A DNA stretch of 64,000 bases, taken from Haloarcula pelagica. GTDB lineage: Archaea; Halobacteriota; Halobacteria; Halobacteriales; Haloarculaceae. This document shows, piece after piece, positions 1 to 7,306 of this stretch. Positions within the stretch are counted from its first letter, which is position 1, and every line of letters starts with the position of its first letter. The DNA lies in assembly GCF_030127105.1 (NCBI RefSeq), contig NZ_CP126161.1, positions 1,984,001 to 2,048,000 of the forward strand, in the 5' to 3' direction. Both the position numbers and the translations under genes were made by a program. The notes under the pieces were generated by a model. The model had not been told where the DNA came from, made no database searches, and was given only the letters and a program-made list of their open reading frames with translations.

Positions 1-37
1 AGCCGACACGACCGTAGCCGACGATGACGAACTTCAT
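1..37 (-). CDS. TrkA-N (NAD-binding) domain protein, N-terminus only
   Basis: Only the first 12 codons are in the window; the gene runs off the left edge. They read MKFVIVGYGRVG, the first beta-strand and glycine-rich loop (GxGxxG) of a TrkA-N/RCK Rossmann fold. In haloarchaea this start is typical of TrkA-N proteins, including those fused to a DHH phosphoesterase domain, but the fusion cannot be seen here. An AT-rich box about 27 nt upstream of the ATG suggests a leaderless transcript. The product beyond the Rossmann start is unknown. Confidence 0.6.
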   Translation of the reverse strand, partial: MKFVIVGYGRVG

Positions 38-60
38 GGGGGCCGATACGACAGCCTCCG

Positions 61-68
61 GTATAAAT
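61..68 (-). promoter_or_regulatory. TATA box of the leftmost gene
   Basis: On the minus strand the sequence reads ATTTATAC, centred about 27 nt before the ATG at 37. That spacing is what a leaderless haloarchaeal promoter shows. It lies between the start of the TrkA-N gene and the stop of the DUF7282 gene. Assignment is by position and composition only. Confidence 0.45.
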
Positions 69-88
69 GTGAACGGGTGACAGGGGGG

Positions 89-1657
89 TCAGCCCGTCTC
101 GGTCGCCGTGTCGTTTTCGGGGGTCGGCGACGGCGGTTCCTGGTCGTCGGTACCGCCGACTGTGACGTTCGCGCTGTCGGTGATGGGCTGGCCGGTGTCG
201 TCGACGTACGGGGTGTCGGCGCTGCCGCCCGTCGAGACGAAGTCGTACCGCTCGTTGTCGTTCGTGTCCAGGTGGGGCATCGCGATCAGCGTCCGGTTCT
301 CCGTCAGTTCGTCCTCGTCGAAGGCCGCACCGGGCACGTCGAACAGGGTGACGGTGACGTTCGTGTAGTTACCGGGCGCGAGGTACTCGGAGACGCCGAC
401 GACGCTGCCGACGGCGTCACCGTCGAGTAAGCTCTCGTTGTGGATCGTGACGAACCCGCCCTCGGAGAGGTTCACCGACTCGACCGTGACCGTGGTCCCG
501 TCGCTCTCCTGGTCCGAGAACACGACCGTTTCGGTCTCGTTGTCCGTCGGCGGTGCCGTGTCCTCGCCCAGGACGATGAGCGCCGACTGGCCGCTCCCTT
601 CGGTGAACACGCTGTGGATGTAGGTTCCGGGTTCGATCCCGGTGGTGTCGGCGGTGAACGTGACCTCCGTCGAGTCGTTCGCCGGCAGCGTGACGTTCTG
701 TTCCGCCAGGCGGTCGCCCTGGAACCGGAACTCGACGAGCTGATCGGTCGCGAACGGGTTCGGGTTCGTGATCGTCGCGTTCACCGTGATCGTCTCACCG
801 ACGGTCGCCGTCGCGGGGGCCGAGAGGTCGGTGACGCCGAACGACTGGACCTCGTCGACGATCATGACCTGTGCGGGCTGGCCGCGGGTCCGCGTGTAGA
901 TGCCCAGGAAGTAGGTCCCCTCGGCGACGCTCGTGTTGAGCGAGTACCTGACGGTGGTCGACTCGCCGGGGCCGAGTGTCACCTGCTCGCGCGAGACGAC
1001 ATCGCCCTGGAACCGGAACGTCACCCGCTGGGTGTCCGTGACATCGTTGGGGTTGGTCACCACCGCGTTCACTACCTCGGAGCTCCCCTGCCGGACGACT
1101 GTGGGGACGTTGAGGTCGCTCACGGTGAACGACTCGCCACTGACCCCTGCAGCGACGGTGACGTTCGCGCTGTCGGTGATGGGCTGGCCGGCGTCGTCGA
1201 CGTACGGCCCGTCGACGGCACCGTCCGACGAGACGAAGTCGTACGTCTCGTTGCCGTCGGTATCGAGATGAGGCATCGCGATCAGCGTCTGGTTCTCCGT
1301 TAGCTCCGTCTCGTTGAAGCTCGCGCCGGGCACGTCGAACAGGGTGACGGTGACGTTCGTGTAGTTGCCGGGCGCGAGGTACTCGGAGACGCCGACGACG
1401 CTGCCGACCGCGTCACCGTCGAGCAGGCTCTCGTTGTGGATGGCGACGAACCCACCCTCGGAGACGTTCACCGACTCGACCGTGACTGTCGTCCCGTCCG
1501 TCGTTTGATCGGCGAACGATACCGCGGCGTTCCCTGCGTTTCCGACGTTCCCGACCTGTGCCGCGCCCGGTCCGACGAACGCGACGGCTGTCAGCGTCGA
1601 GAGAGTCAGTATTGCGACTACCGTGATCGTTGTCAGTTTCTCTGTAGCCGTGTCCAT
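89..1657 (-). CDS. Secreted two-copy DUF7282 protein with central CARDB-like repeats
   Basis: 522 aa. The start MDTATEKL was chosen because it begins a Sec-type signal peptide (hydrophobic stretch at about residues 10-30, then GAAQ); upstream extensions in the frame have no such feature. Two nearly identical DUF7282-like modules (about residues 43-160 and 385-505, sharing EGGFVxIHNESLLDGDAVGS and PYVDD-GQPITDSANVTV) flank two Ig/CARDB-like repeats (about 170-270 and 275-365, each with the pattern VTNPN...FRFQGD...). The C-terminus is a short acidic, Thr-rich tail with no PGF-CTERM anchor or TM, so the protein is probably secreted or loosely cell-surface. Function is unknown. TTTATC at about 1687-1692 (minus strand) is a plausible TATA box. 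A second DUF7282 gene lies at 58390. Confidence 0.8.
   Translation of the reverse strand: MDTATEKLTTITVVAILTLSTLTAVAFVGPGAAQVGNVGNAGNAAVSFADQTTDGTTVTVESVNVSEGGFVAIHNESLLDGDAVGSVVGVSEYLAPGNYTNVTVTLFDVPGASFNETELTENQTLIAMPHLDTDGNETYDFVSSDGAVDGPYVDDAGQPITDSANVTVAAGVSGESFTVSDLNVPTVVRQGSSEVVNAVVTNPNDVTDTQRVTFRFQGDVVSREQVTLGPGESTTVRYSLNTSVAEGTYFLGIYTRTRGQPAQVMIVDEVQSFGVTDLSAPATATVGETITVNATITNPNPFATDQLVEFRFQGDRLAEQNVTLPANDSTEVTFTADTTGIEPGTYIHSVFTEGSGQSALIVLGEDTAPPTDNETETVVFSDQESDGTTVTVESVNLSEGGFVTIHNESLLDGDAVGSVVGVSEYLAPGNYTNVTVTLFDVPGAAFDEDELTENRTLIAMPHLDTNDNERYDFVSTGGSADTPYVDDTGQPITDSANVTVGGTDDQEPPSPTPENDTATETG
162..502 (-). repeat. 341-bp internal direct repeat, copy 2 (C-terminal DUF7282 module)
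   Basis: This stretch aligns without any insertion or deletion to 1158-1498 and is nearly identical in long runs, including synonymous sites. It encodes the second DUF7282 module of the same protein. See the paired entry and the finding on gene conversion. Confidence 0.8.
1158..1498 (-). repeat. 341-bp internal direct repeat, copy 1 (N-terminal DUF7282 module)
   Basis: Partner of 162-502 in the same gene. The two copies have the same length and long identical blocks at the DNA level, which suggests a recent duplication or ongoing gene conversion. Confidence 0.8.
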
Positions 1658-1865
1658 GGCCACCCGAACGAACTCCCGAACGGCTGATAAAGCGCGATAA
1701 TTGTTCACAGACGGACAGGTGTGGTTACCGTCGGTTACGCGAGGAAACACCGACTTATGCAACCGGAAACCAGTTTGTTCGACCCACCGACGGTCCGATA
1801 CGTGGACGTTACCGATAGCCCGACCGACCGGTGCCGTACGGGACACCATGTCGTAACAGTATGTT

Positions 1866-1885
1866 TCCAGACACTTTCGTCTGGA
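1866..1885. promoter_or_regulatory. 7-bp inverted repeat upstream of rnz
   Basis: The arms TCCAGAC and GTCTGGA are separated by 6 nt in the divergent intergenic region 1658-1947. The site lies upstream of an AT-containing box (GCGTTTACCC, about 1912-1921) that sits about 30 nt before the rnz ATG. It could be an operator or chance; no regulator is linked to it. Confidence 0.25.
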
Positions 1886-1947
1886 GCGTCTGACGGCCAG
1901 TGGGTTTCGACACGCGTTTACCCGTCGGCGGCCGACGGTGCGACGAG

Positions 1948-2871
1948 ATGCGAGTGACGTTCCTCGGGACGAGTGGGGCCGTGCCGACGACACAGCGAAA
2001 CACCAGCGGGCTGTTCGTCAACAAGGACGGCGACTACCTCCTGTTCGACTGCGGCGAGGGGACACAGCGCCAGATGATGCGCTTTGGCACCGGCTTCGCC
2101 GTCGACCACCTGTTCGTGACCCACCTCCACGGCGACCACGTCCTGGGAATCCCGGGGCTGCTCCAGACGTTCGACTTCAACGACCGGGACGCCCCTATCG
2201 CTATCCACGTGCCCGCCGGAACCCGCGGGAACGTCCGCCAACTCATCGAGGCCAACGGGACGAAACCCTCGTTCCCGGTCCGGATCAACGAACTGTCGGC
2301 CGGCGACGTTGCGCTGGACGGCGAGGACTACACCGTCCGGGCGATCGCGACCACTCACCGCTGTGCCTCGGTTGGCTACGTGATCGACGAGGACGACCGC
2401 AAGGGCCGGTTCGATCGCGAGAAAGCCGAAGAGCAACTGGGGCTTCCGCCGGGACCGAAGTACTCGAAGCTCCACCGTGGCGAGGCGGTCGAACACGACG
2501 GCCGGACGATCCGGCCCGAGGAGGTCGTCGGGCCGCCCCGACCCGGCCGGACGTTCGTCTACACCGGCGACACCCGACCGACCGACGGCGTCGTCGAAGC
2601 CGCCGCCGACGCCGACCTGCTCGTCCACGATGCGACTTTCGCGGGGGACCGGGCCGACCGCGCGCAGGCGACCGCCCACTCGACGGCCCGCGAGGCCGGC
2701 CAGGTCGCGGCCGACGCCGGGGTCCGCACGCTGGCGCTGACCCACATCTCGACGCGCTACGCCGGCCAGACCGACCGGCTGGCCGCCGAGGCCAGGGAGG
2801 TCTTCGACGGCGAGGTGTTCGTCCCCGACGACGGCCACAAACGCGAGGTCGCCTTCCCCGACGCCGAATAG
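1948..2871 (+). CDS. rnz: Ribonuclease Z (tRNA 3'-processing endonuclease)
   Basis: 307 aa, starting MRVTFLGTSGAVPT, the canonical RNase Z N-terminus. The family removes 3' trailers from pre-tRNA, leaving the end to which CCA is added; the CCA-adding enzyme is at 51035. The metallo-beta-lactamase metal motif THLHGDH is at about residue 60 and is followed by the short-form features: YTGDTRP at about 207, HDATF at about 230 and the late LTHISTRY motif at about 277. Length fits the short RNase Z class. It is monocistronic, divergent from the DUF7282 gene, with a likely leaderless promoter at about 1915. Confidence 0.95.
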   Translation: MRVTFLGTSGAVPTTQRNTSGLFVNKDGDYLLFDCGEGTQRQMMRFGTGFAVDHLFVTHLHGDHVLGIPGLLQTFDFNDRDAPIAIHVPAGTRGNVRQLIEANGTKPSFPVRINELSAGDVALDGEDYTVRAIATTHRCASVGYVIDEDDRKGRFDREKAEEQLGLPPGPKYSKLHRGEAVEHDGRTIRPEEVVGPPRPGRTFVYTGDTRPTDGVVEAAADADLLVHDATFAGDRADRAQATAHSTAREAGQVAADAGVRTLALTHISTRYAGQTDRLAAEAREVFDGEVFVPDDGHKREVAFPDAE

Positions 2872-2873
2872 TT

Positions 2874-2887
2874 GTACCTTTAGGTAC
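2874..2887. promoter_or_regulatory. 14-nt palindromic site before the Gfo/Idh gene
   Basis: The sequence GTACCTTTAGGTAC has 6-bp arms around a TT centre. It ends 18 nt before the ATG of the oxidoreductase and begins just after the rnz stop. It could be an operator or part of the core promoter; this is inference from symmetry and position only. Confidence 0.3.
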
Positions 2888-2905
2888 TGACGCGGTAGCC
2901 GAGGT

Positions 2906-3973
2906 ATGACCTACCGGATGGTACACGTCGGCCTCGGTGGTCGCGGCCACCACTGGGTCGAGCAGTCGATCCCGCCCAACGTCGCGGCCGGCCGTATCGA
3001 GGTCGCAGCCGCGGTCGACACCGATCCCGACCGTCTCACGCTCGCTCGCTCCGAACTGGATCTCGACCCGGAACGGTGTTACACCGATCTGGAGACGGCC
3101 CTGAGCGAACGCGAGGCGGACTTCGTCTCCATCGTGACACCGCCGGCCGCCCACGAACCGGTCGTCGACATCGCCCTCGAACACGACTGTCACATCCTCT
3201 CGGAGAAGCCCATCGCGGACACGCTGGAGGGCTCCGTCCGCATCGCGAAGAAGGTCCGGCAGGCGGACAAGAAGATGGGGATCACGATGAGCCACCGGTT
3301 CGACCAGGACAAGACGACGTTCCGGCGTGCGGTCCAGGACGCCAGTCCGGTCGATTACCTCACGGCCAGGTACACCGGCAACGTCCGCGAACGGGGGCTG
3401 TACTCGGACTACGTCCACGATATGGAGAACCTACTGTTGCTCGACGGCGCGGTCCACCACCTGGACATCCTGGCGTCGCTCGTCGACGCGCCCTGTGAGG
3501 AGGTGTACGCCGACACCTGGGTCCCCGACGCCGCCGACTACGAAGGGGACTGTACCGGTCTGGTGACGATGTACTTCGCCGACGGCACCCGCGTCCAGTA
3601 CGAGGGCAGCTACGGCAACGCGACGGCGCTGAACGGTTGGGGCCACGAGCAGTTCCGCGCGGAGTGTCGCGACGAGACCATCGTCCTCGACCACCGCGAA
3701 CTGACCCGCTACCCCTTCGACGCCGACGATGTCGGCGACTGGGGACGGAAGCCCGAGGGCGAACCCATCACGCTGGACGAACGCCCATCCTGGGAGAACA
3801 CCTGGCTCATCGAGCAGTTCTGTGACTGGCTCGACGGGAACGAGCGGATGGAGACAAACGTCGACGCCGTCCTCGAATCGATGGCGATCGTCTTCGCCGC
3901 GATCGAGAGCAGCGAGCGCGGCGAACCGGTCAACGTACAGGACCTGCTCAACGAGGCCCACGCCAACGCCTGA
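2906..3973 (+). CDS. Gfo/Idh/MocA family oxidoreductase
   Basis: 355 aa NAD(P)-dependent dehydrogenase-like protein acting on a sugar, inositol or related polyol (substrate not predictable). The N-terminal Rossmann fold begins VHVGLGGRGHHW (residues 6-17), with the family signature SEKPIADTLEGS near residue 100. The C-terminal alpha/beta domain carries HHLDIL at about residue 180, where family members place the catalytic His. The start follows rnz by 34 nt on the same strand, but the spacer contains its own palindrome, so a separate promoter is likely. No sugar-uptake or kinase genes are adjacent. Confidence 0.85.
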   Translation: MTYRMVHVGLGGRGHHWVEQSIPPNVAAGRIEVAAAVDTDPDRLTLARSELDLDPERCYTDLETALSEREADFVSIVTPPAAHEPVVDIALEHDCHILSEKPIADTLEGSVRIAKKVRQADKKMGITMSHRFDQDKTTFRRAVQDASPVDYLTARYTGNVRERGLYSDYVHDMENLLLLDGAVHHLDILASLVDAPCEEVYADTWVPDAADYEGDCTGLVTMYFADGTRVQYEGSYGNATALNGWGHEQFRAECRDETIVLDHRELTRYPFDADDVGDWGRKPEGEPITLDERPSWENTWLIEQFCDWLDGNERMETNVDAVLESMAIVFAAIESSERGEPVNVQDLLNEAHANA

Positions 3974-3983
3974 GTCCGGTGGC

Positions 3984-4175
3984 TCACTCGGGCGAGAAGA
4001 TGTCCTCGATCGCGCAGTCGTAGTGTGCCGCCAGCGCGAACGCCAGTTCCAGCGAGGGGTCGTAGCGGTCCCGCTCGACGGCGTTGATCGTCTGGCGTGT
4101 CACGTCGACGGCGGCGGCCAGGTCGGCCTGGCTCTCGCCGCGGCGCTCGCGGAACTCGGGCAGGCTGTTTCTCAT
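3984..4175 (-). CDS. Small Cro/C1-type HTH regulator
   Basis: 63 aa, essentially only a helix-turn-helix (MRNSLPEFRERRGESQADLA..., recognition helix VTRQTINAVERDRYDPS at about residues 24-40). Short XRE proteins of this form (YozG-like) are commonly paired with small membrane proteins. Its ATG overlaps the stop of the upstream membrane-protein gene by 4 nt (ATGA), so the two are translationally coupled. It probably binds the palindromes at 4571-4623 and regulates its own operon (inference). Confidence 0.88.
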   Translation of the reverse strand: MRNSLPEFRERRGESQADLAAAVDVTRQTINAVERDRYDPSLELAFALAAHYDCAIEDIFSPE

Positions 4176-4561
4176 CGCTTCGCCCGCGCGACGCCGACCA
4201 GCAGCGCCCACAGGGCGAACAGCCCGGTCACGAACCACGCGAGGTGGACGAGCCACAGCGGCCACGCCACCAGCCCCAGCGCTCGCAACACCGTCATCGT
4301 CGGGAAGATCACGGCCGAACTCATCCCGACGGCGGCGACGGTGTTCGCGCCGGCCTCCTGGAACACCGTCGTGTCCCGCTCGTCGAACATGACCGGCGTG
4401 CGGTACTGCAGGGCCGTGGCGGCCACGGCGGTCAGCGCGAAGCCGGCGACCCCGACCAGCGGGTAGCCCGCCGCGATCAACAGTGCCAGCGCCAGGCCAC
4501 CGCCGGCCCAGAGACCGAAGTACGTGCGTCGGTACGTCGTGAGGGTGTGTGCAGTCGTCAT
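4172..4561 (-). CDS. DUF2178-like four-TM membrane protein
   Basis: 129 aa with about four hydrophobic segments (residues about 15-35, 38-52, 75-95, 100-122) and a conserved-looking FDERD loop (VMFDERDTTVFQEAGANT), as in the DUF2178 class that is typically co-transcribed with a small XRE regulator. Start MTTAHTLTTYRR was chosen because upstream codons lie in the operator region. Function is unknown; possibly a membrane stress or sensing partner of the regulator. Confidence 0.75.
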   Translation of the reverse strand: MTTAHTLTTYRRTYFGLWAGGGLALALLIAAGYPLVGVAGFALTAVAATALQYRTPVMFDERDTTVFQEAGANTVAAVGMSSAVIFPTMTVLRALGLVAWPLWLVHLAWFVTGLFALWALLVGVARAKR

Positions 4562-4570
4562 CGGGAACCA

Positions 4571-4634
4571 CGTAAAGCGCGCTTGTCGTAAAGGACGCTT
4601 TACGTGTAAAGCATGCTTTACACAGAATATAAAT
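4571..4634 (-). promoter_or_regulatory. Triple palindromic operator with TATA box for the membrane protein/HTH operon
   Basis: Three half-turn-related palindromes with GTAAAG/CTTTAC arms lie in tandem: a degenerate one around 4572-4587, one with 7-bp arms at 4587-4604, and a perfect 20-bp palindrome GTGTAAAGCATGCTTTACAC at 4604-4623. Centres are about 16 and 18 bp apart. A minus-strand TATA-like ATTTATATT occupies about 4626-4634. Transcription would start inside the palindromes, so occupancy should block it. The operon's own XRE protein is the obvious candidate ligand. Confidence 0.75.
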
Positions 4635-5252
4635 CTACCGCTCCTCGCCATCACCCCGATAGACGCTGCCGCGGCGCTCGTACTCCATCTCTCGGGTGAC
4701 CCGCTGGCCCACGTTCGCGCCCCACTCGCGCTCGACCAGGTAGACGGCGAGATCGAGGCCCGACGTGACCCCGCCGGCGGTCAGTACGTCCCCGTCGTCG
4801 ACCACGCGGGCGTCGACGACTTCGGCGTCGGTCGCCCGGAGGTCGTCGAGAGCCGCCTGGTGGGTGACCGCCGGCCGGCCGTCCAGCAGGCCCGCGCGGG
4901 CCAGGAGCATCCCACCGGTACAGACGCCGGCGACGGTCGCGCCGCGGTCGTGGGCCGCCGCCAGCAGTTCGGGTAACGCGCCCCGCTGGGCCTCCGCCCA
5001 CGCTCCCTCGTCGCCGCGTGCGTTCCAGCCTCCGCCGGCGACCACCACGAGGTCCGAGTCGACGGCGCGCAGGGGACCGTCCGGGCGGACCCGGAGCCCG
5101 TGGCTGGCGGACACCGTTTCGGCCTCCTCCACCGAGCGAAGCGTCACGTCCCAGGTCGCGCCGGCGTCGGCGGCGTTCTCGAACACCTCGTAGGGGCCGA
5201 CGGCGTCCAGTTCGTCGAACCCCTCGTAACAGACGACCGCGACAGTGTCCAT
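4635..5252 (-). CDS. DJ-1/PfpI family protein
   Basis: 205 aa, class I glutamine amidotransferase-like fold. The nucleophile elbow is AGVCTGGMLLARAGLLDG, with Cys at about residue 110, followed by a conserved His region (AVTHQAALDDL). The N-terminus VAVVCYEGFDELDAVGPYEVF and the AGGVTSGLDLAVYLV block match the ThiJ/AraC-associated and isonitrile hydratase-like branch. The family includes hydratases, deglycases and chaperones; the substrate here is unknown. The stop codon touches the TATA region of the downstream operon. Confidence 0.88.
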   Translation of the reverse strand: MDTVAVVCYEGFDELDAVGPYEVFENAADAGATWDVTLRSVEEAETVSASHGLRVRPDGPLRAVDSDLVVVAGGGWNARGDEGAWAEAQRGALPELLAAAHDRGATVAGVCTGGMLLARAGLLDGRPAVTHQAALDDLRATDAEVVDARVVDDGDVLTAGGVTSGLDLAVYLVEREWGANVGQRVTREMEYERRGSVYRGDGEER

Positions 5253-5338
5253 ACGCTCGCAGCGAGTGCCACGGACAAATAGTGGTGTGGTACCACGGTT
5301 CCCACATGCTCTTTGGCGGTGCCGCCGACCCCGCAGAC

Positions 5339-6217
5339 ATGTCCCGCCCGTTCCACCTCGTCGACGTGTTCGCCCGCGAACGCTACGCCGGCAACCAACT
5401 CGCCGTCGTGCGTGATGCCGGTTCCCTCGGCACCGCGGAGATGCAGGCCATCGCCGCCGAGATGGGCTTCTCGGAGACGACGTTCGTCACCGGTCCCCCC
5501 GCGGACGGCGCCTGGCCCGTCCGGATCTTCACGCCGGCCGAGGAGGTCCCCTTCGCCGGCCACCCGACGCTCGGGACCGCCCAGGTGATCCGCGACCACC
5601 TCGCCGACGGCCGGCCCGAGACGGTGGTGCTCGACCTGCAGGTCGGCGAGGTCCCCGTCGAGGCCGTCGAGCGCGACGACGGCGAGTCGCTGTGGATGAC
5701 CCAACAGCCCCCCGACTTTGGCGACCGTCTCGCTCACGAGGACCTCGCGGCGGTGCTTGGCCTCCCCACCGAGGCGCTGGCGACAGACTGGCCCGTCCAG
5801 ATAGTCTCGACCGGGCTCCCGACGGTCGTCGTCCCGCTGGCCGACCGCGAGGCGCTGACCAGTATCGACATCGACCGGACGGCCTACGACCGGGTGACCG
5901 GCGCCCGCGACGCCAAGAACGTCCTCGCGTTCTGTGCCGACCCCCGGGACGACGCCAACGACCTCGCCGACCGCGTGTTCGCGCCGTTCTACGATGTCCC
6001 GGAGGACCCGGCGACCGGCTCCTCGAACGGCTGTCTCGCGGCGTATCTCGCCCGCCACGAGTTCTTCGGCGACGACACCGTCGACGCCCGCGTCGAACAG
6101 GGGTACGAGATGGGGCGTCCGTCGCTGCTGGAGCTGTCGGCCGACGCCGGCGGCGACCCGGTCACCGTCGAGGTCGGTGGCAGCGTCGTCCCGGTCGCCA
6201 GCGGTGAGTTGGTGTAG
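5339..6217 (+). CDS. PhzF family isomerase-like protein
   Basis: 292 aa. Start MSRPFHLVDVFARERYAGNQ was preferred over an in-frame ATG at 5307 because it is the family's usual first residue block. Conserved PhzF features include the YAGNQLAVV motif, the catalytic Glu region (MGFSETTFV, about residue 45), PFAGHPTLGTA at about 72 and the C-terminal DPATGSSNGCLAAYL. PhzF itself isomerises trans-2,3-dihydro-3-hydroxyanthranilate, but most archaeal homologues have no assigned substrate. It is monocistronic; the 3' flank carries two hairpins. Confidence 0.9.
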   Translation: MSRPFHLVDVFARERYAGNQLAVVRDAGSLGTAEMQAIAAEMGFSETTFVTGPPADGAWPVRIFTPAEEVPFAGHPTLGTAQVIRDHLADGRPETVVLDLQVGEVPVEAVERDDGESLWMTQQPPDFGDRLAHEDLAAVLGLPTEALATDWPVQIVSTGLPTVVVPLADREALTSIDIDRTAYDRVTGARDAKNVLAFCADPRDDANDLADRVFAPFYDVPEDPATGSSNGCLAAYLARHEFFGDDTVDARVEQGYEMGRPSLLELSADAGGDPVTVEVGGSVVPVASGELV

Positions 6218-6237
6218 CAAAGACGCCAGGGTACTCC

Positions 6238-6292
6238 GCGGTTCGCTTCGCTCACCGCTTCGTCGAGACTCCTCGCTATGCTCGGAGTCTCG
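6238..6292. terminator. Two tandem hairpins between convergent genes
   Basis: Hairpin 1 (6238-6258) has arms GCGGT/ACCGC around the loop TCGCTTCGCTC. Hairpin 2 (6264-6292) has arms CGAGACTCC/GGAGTCTCG around the loop TCGCTATGCTC and ends at the stop codon of the aldo/keto reductase gene. They sit between the convergent phzF-like and AKR genes and may terminate or insulate both transcripts. The loops recur in other hairpins of this window with different stems. Confidence 0.5.
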
Positions 6293-7267
6293 CTATTCGT
6301 GCCCGTACACAGGAACCGGCTCGTAGGGCTCCTCCAGATACGCCACGTCAGAGGCCGAGAGGTCGATCTCCAGGGCCTCGACGGCCTCCTCTAAGTGCTC
6401 GATGCTGGAGGTCCCGAGGATCGGCGCGGTCGTGTCGCCGTTCTCGAAGTGCCAGGCCAGCGCGATCTGTGCCATCGTCACGCCGTAGTCGGCGGCCAAC
6501 TCCTGCACTCGCTCGTTGATCTCCTCGCTGCCCGGCCCCTCGTCGTAGGGGACCTCGGCGGTCTCGTTCTCGTGGACGCCACGGGTCGTCGCGGTGAACT
6601 CCTCGTGGGGCCGGGTCAGATACCCGGCGCCCAGCGGGCTCCACGGGATGACGCCGACGTTCTCGCGGTCACACAGCGGCAGCATCTCGCGTTCCTCCTC
6701 CCGGTAGGTCAGGTGATGGAGGTTCTGCATCGTCTCGAAGCGAGCTAGCCCCTCGCGGTCGCTGATCTGCAGCGCCCGCTGGAACTGTCTGGCCCACATC
6801 GACGAGGCGCCGATGTGGCGGACCTGGCCGCGCCGGACGGCGTCGTCCAGCGCCCGCAGCGTCGTCTCGATGGGCGTGTCGTAGTCCCAGCGGTGGATCT
6901 GGTAGAGGTCGACGGTGTCCATCCCCAATCGATCGAGGGAGTGTTCCAGTTCCTGCTCGATGGTCTTCCGCGAGAGCCCGCTCGCGTTCCGGTGGTCGTC
7001 GGCGCCGGGGAACCGGACCTTCGTCGCGACGACCTGCTCGTCGCGGTCGTAGTCGGCCAGTACGTCGCCCAGGATTGCCTCGCTCTCGCCCGCGGAGTAG
7101 ACGTTCGCGGTGTCGAAGAAGTTCACGCCCAGGTCGATCGCCCGCTCGACGAGTTCACGGCCCTCCTCGGCGTCTAGCATCCACTCGCGGTCGCTCCCGA
7201 AGCTCATACAACCCAGACAGATCCGACTGACCTCGATCCCGGTCGAACCGAGTGTGGTGTACTCCAT
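6293..7267 (-). CDS. Aldo/keto reductase
   Basis: 324 aa TIM-barrel NADPH-dependent oxidoreductase of the general AKR type (MEYTTLGSTGIEVSRICLGCMSFGS). The catalytic tetrad is visible: Asp and Tyr in FFDTANVYSAGESE (about residues 50-63), Lys in VVATKVRF (about 84) and His in YQIHRWDYDTPIE (about 125). The cofactor-binding C-terminal segment ILGTSSIEHLEEAVEAL is present. The substrate is unknown. Stop overlaps the edge of the intergenic hairpins. Confidence 0.92.
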   Translation of the reverse strand: MEYTTLGSTGIEVSRICLGCMSFGSDREWMLDAEEGRELVERAIDLGVNFFDTANVYSAGESEAILGDVLADYDRDEQVVATKVRFPGADDHRNASGLSRKTIEQELEHSLDRLGMDTVDLYQIHRWDYDTPIETTLRALDDAVRRGQVRHIGASSMWARQFQRALQISDREGLARFETMQNLHHLTYREEEREMLPLCDRENVGVIPWSPLGAGYLTRPHEEFTATTRGVHENETAEVPYDEGPGSEEINERVQELAADYGVTMAQIALAWHFENGDTTAPILGTSSIEHLEEAVEALEIDLSASDVAYLEEPYEPVPVYGHE

Positions 7268-7306
7268 GGCTCGGCATCGGACGCGACGGATAAATTCCCG
7301 TCGCTG

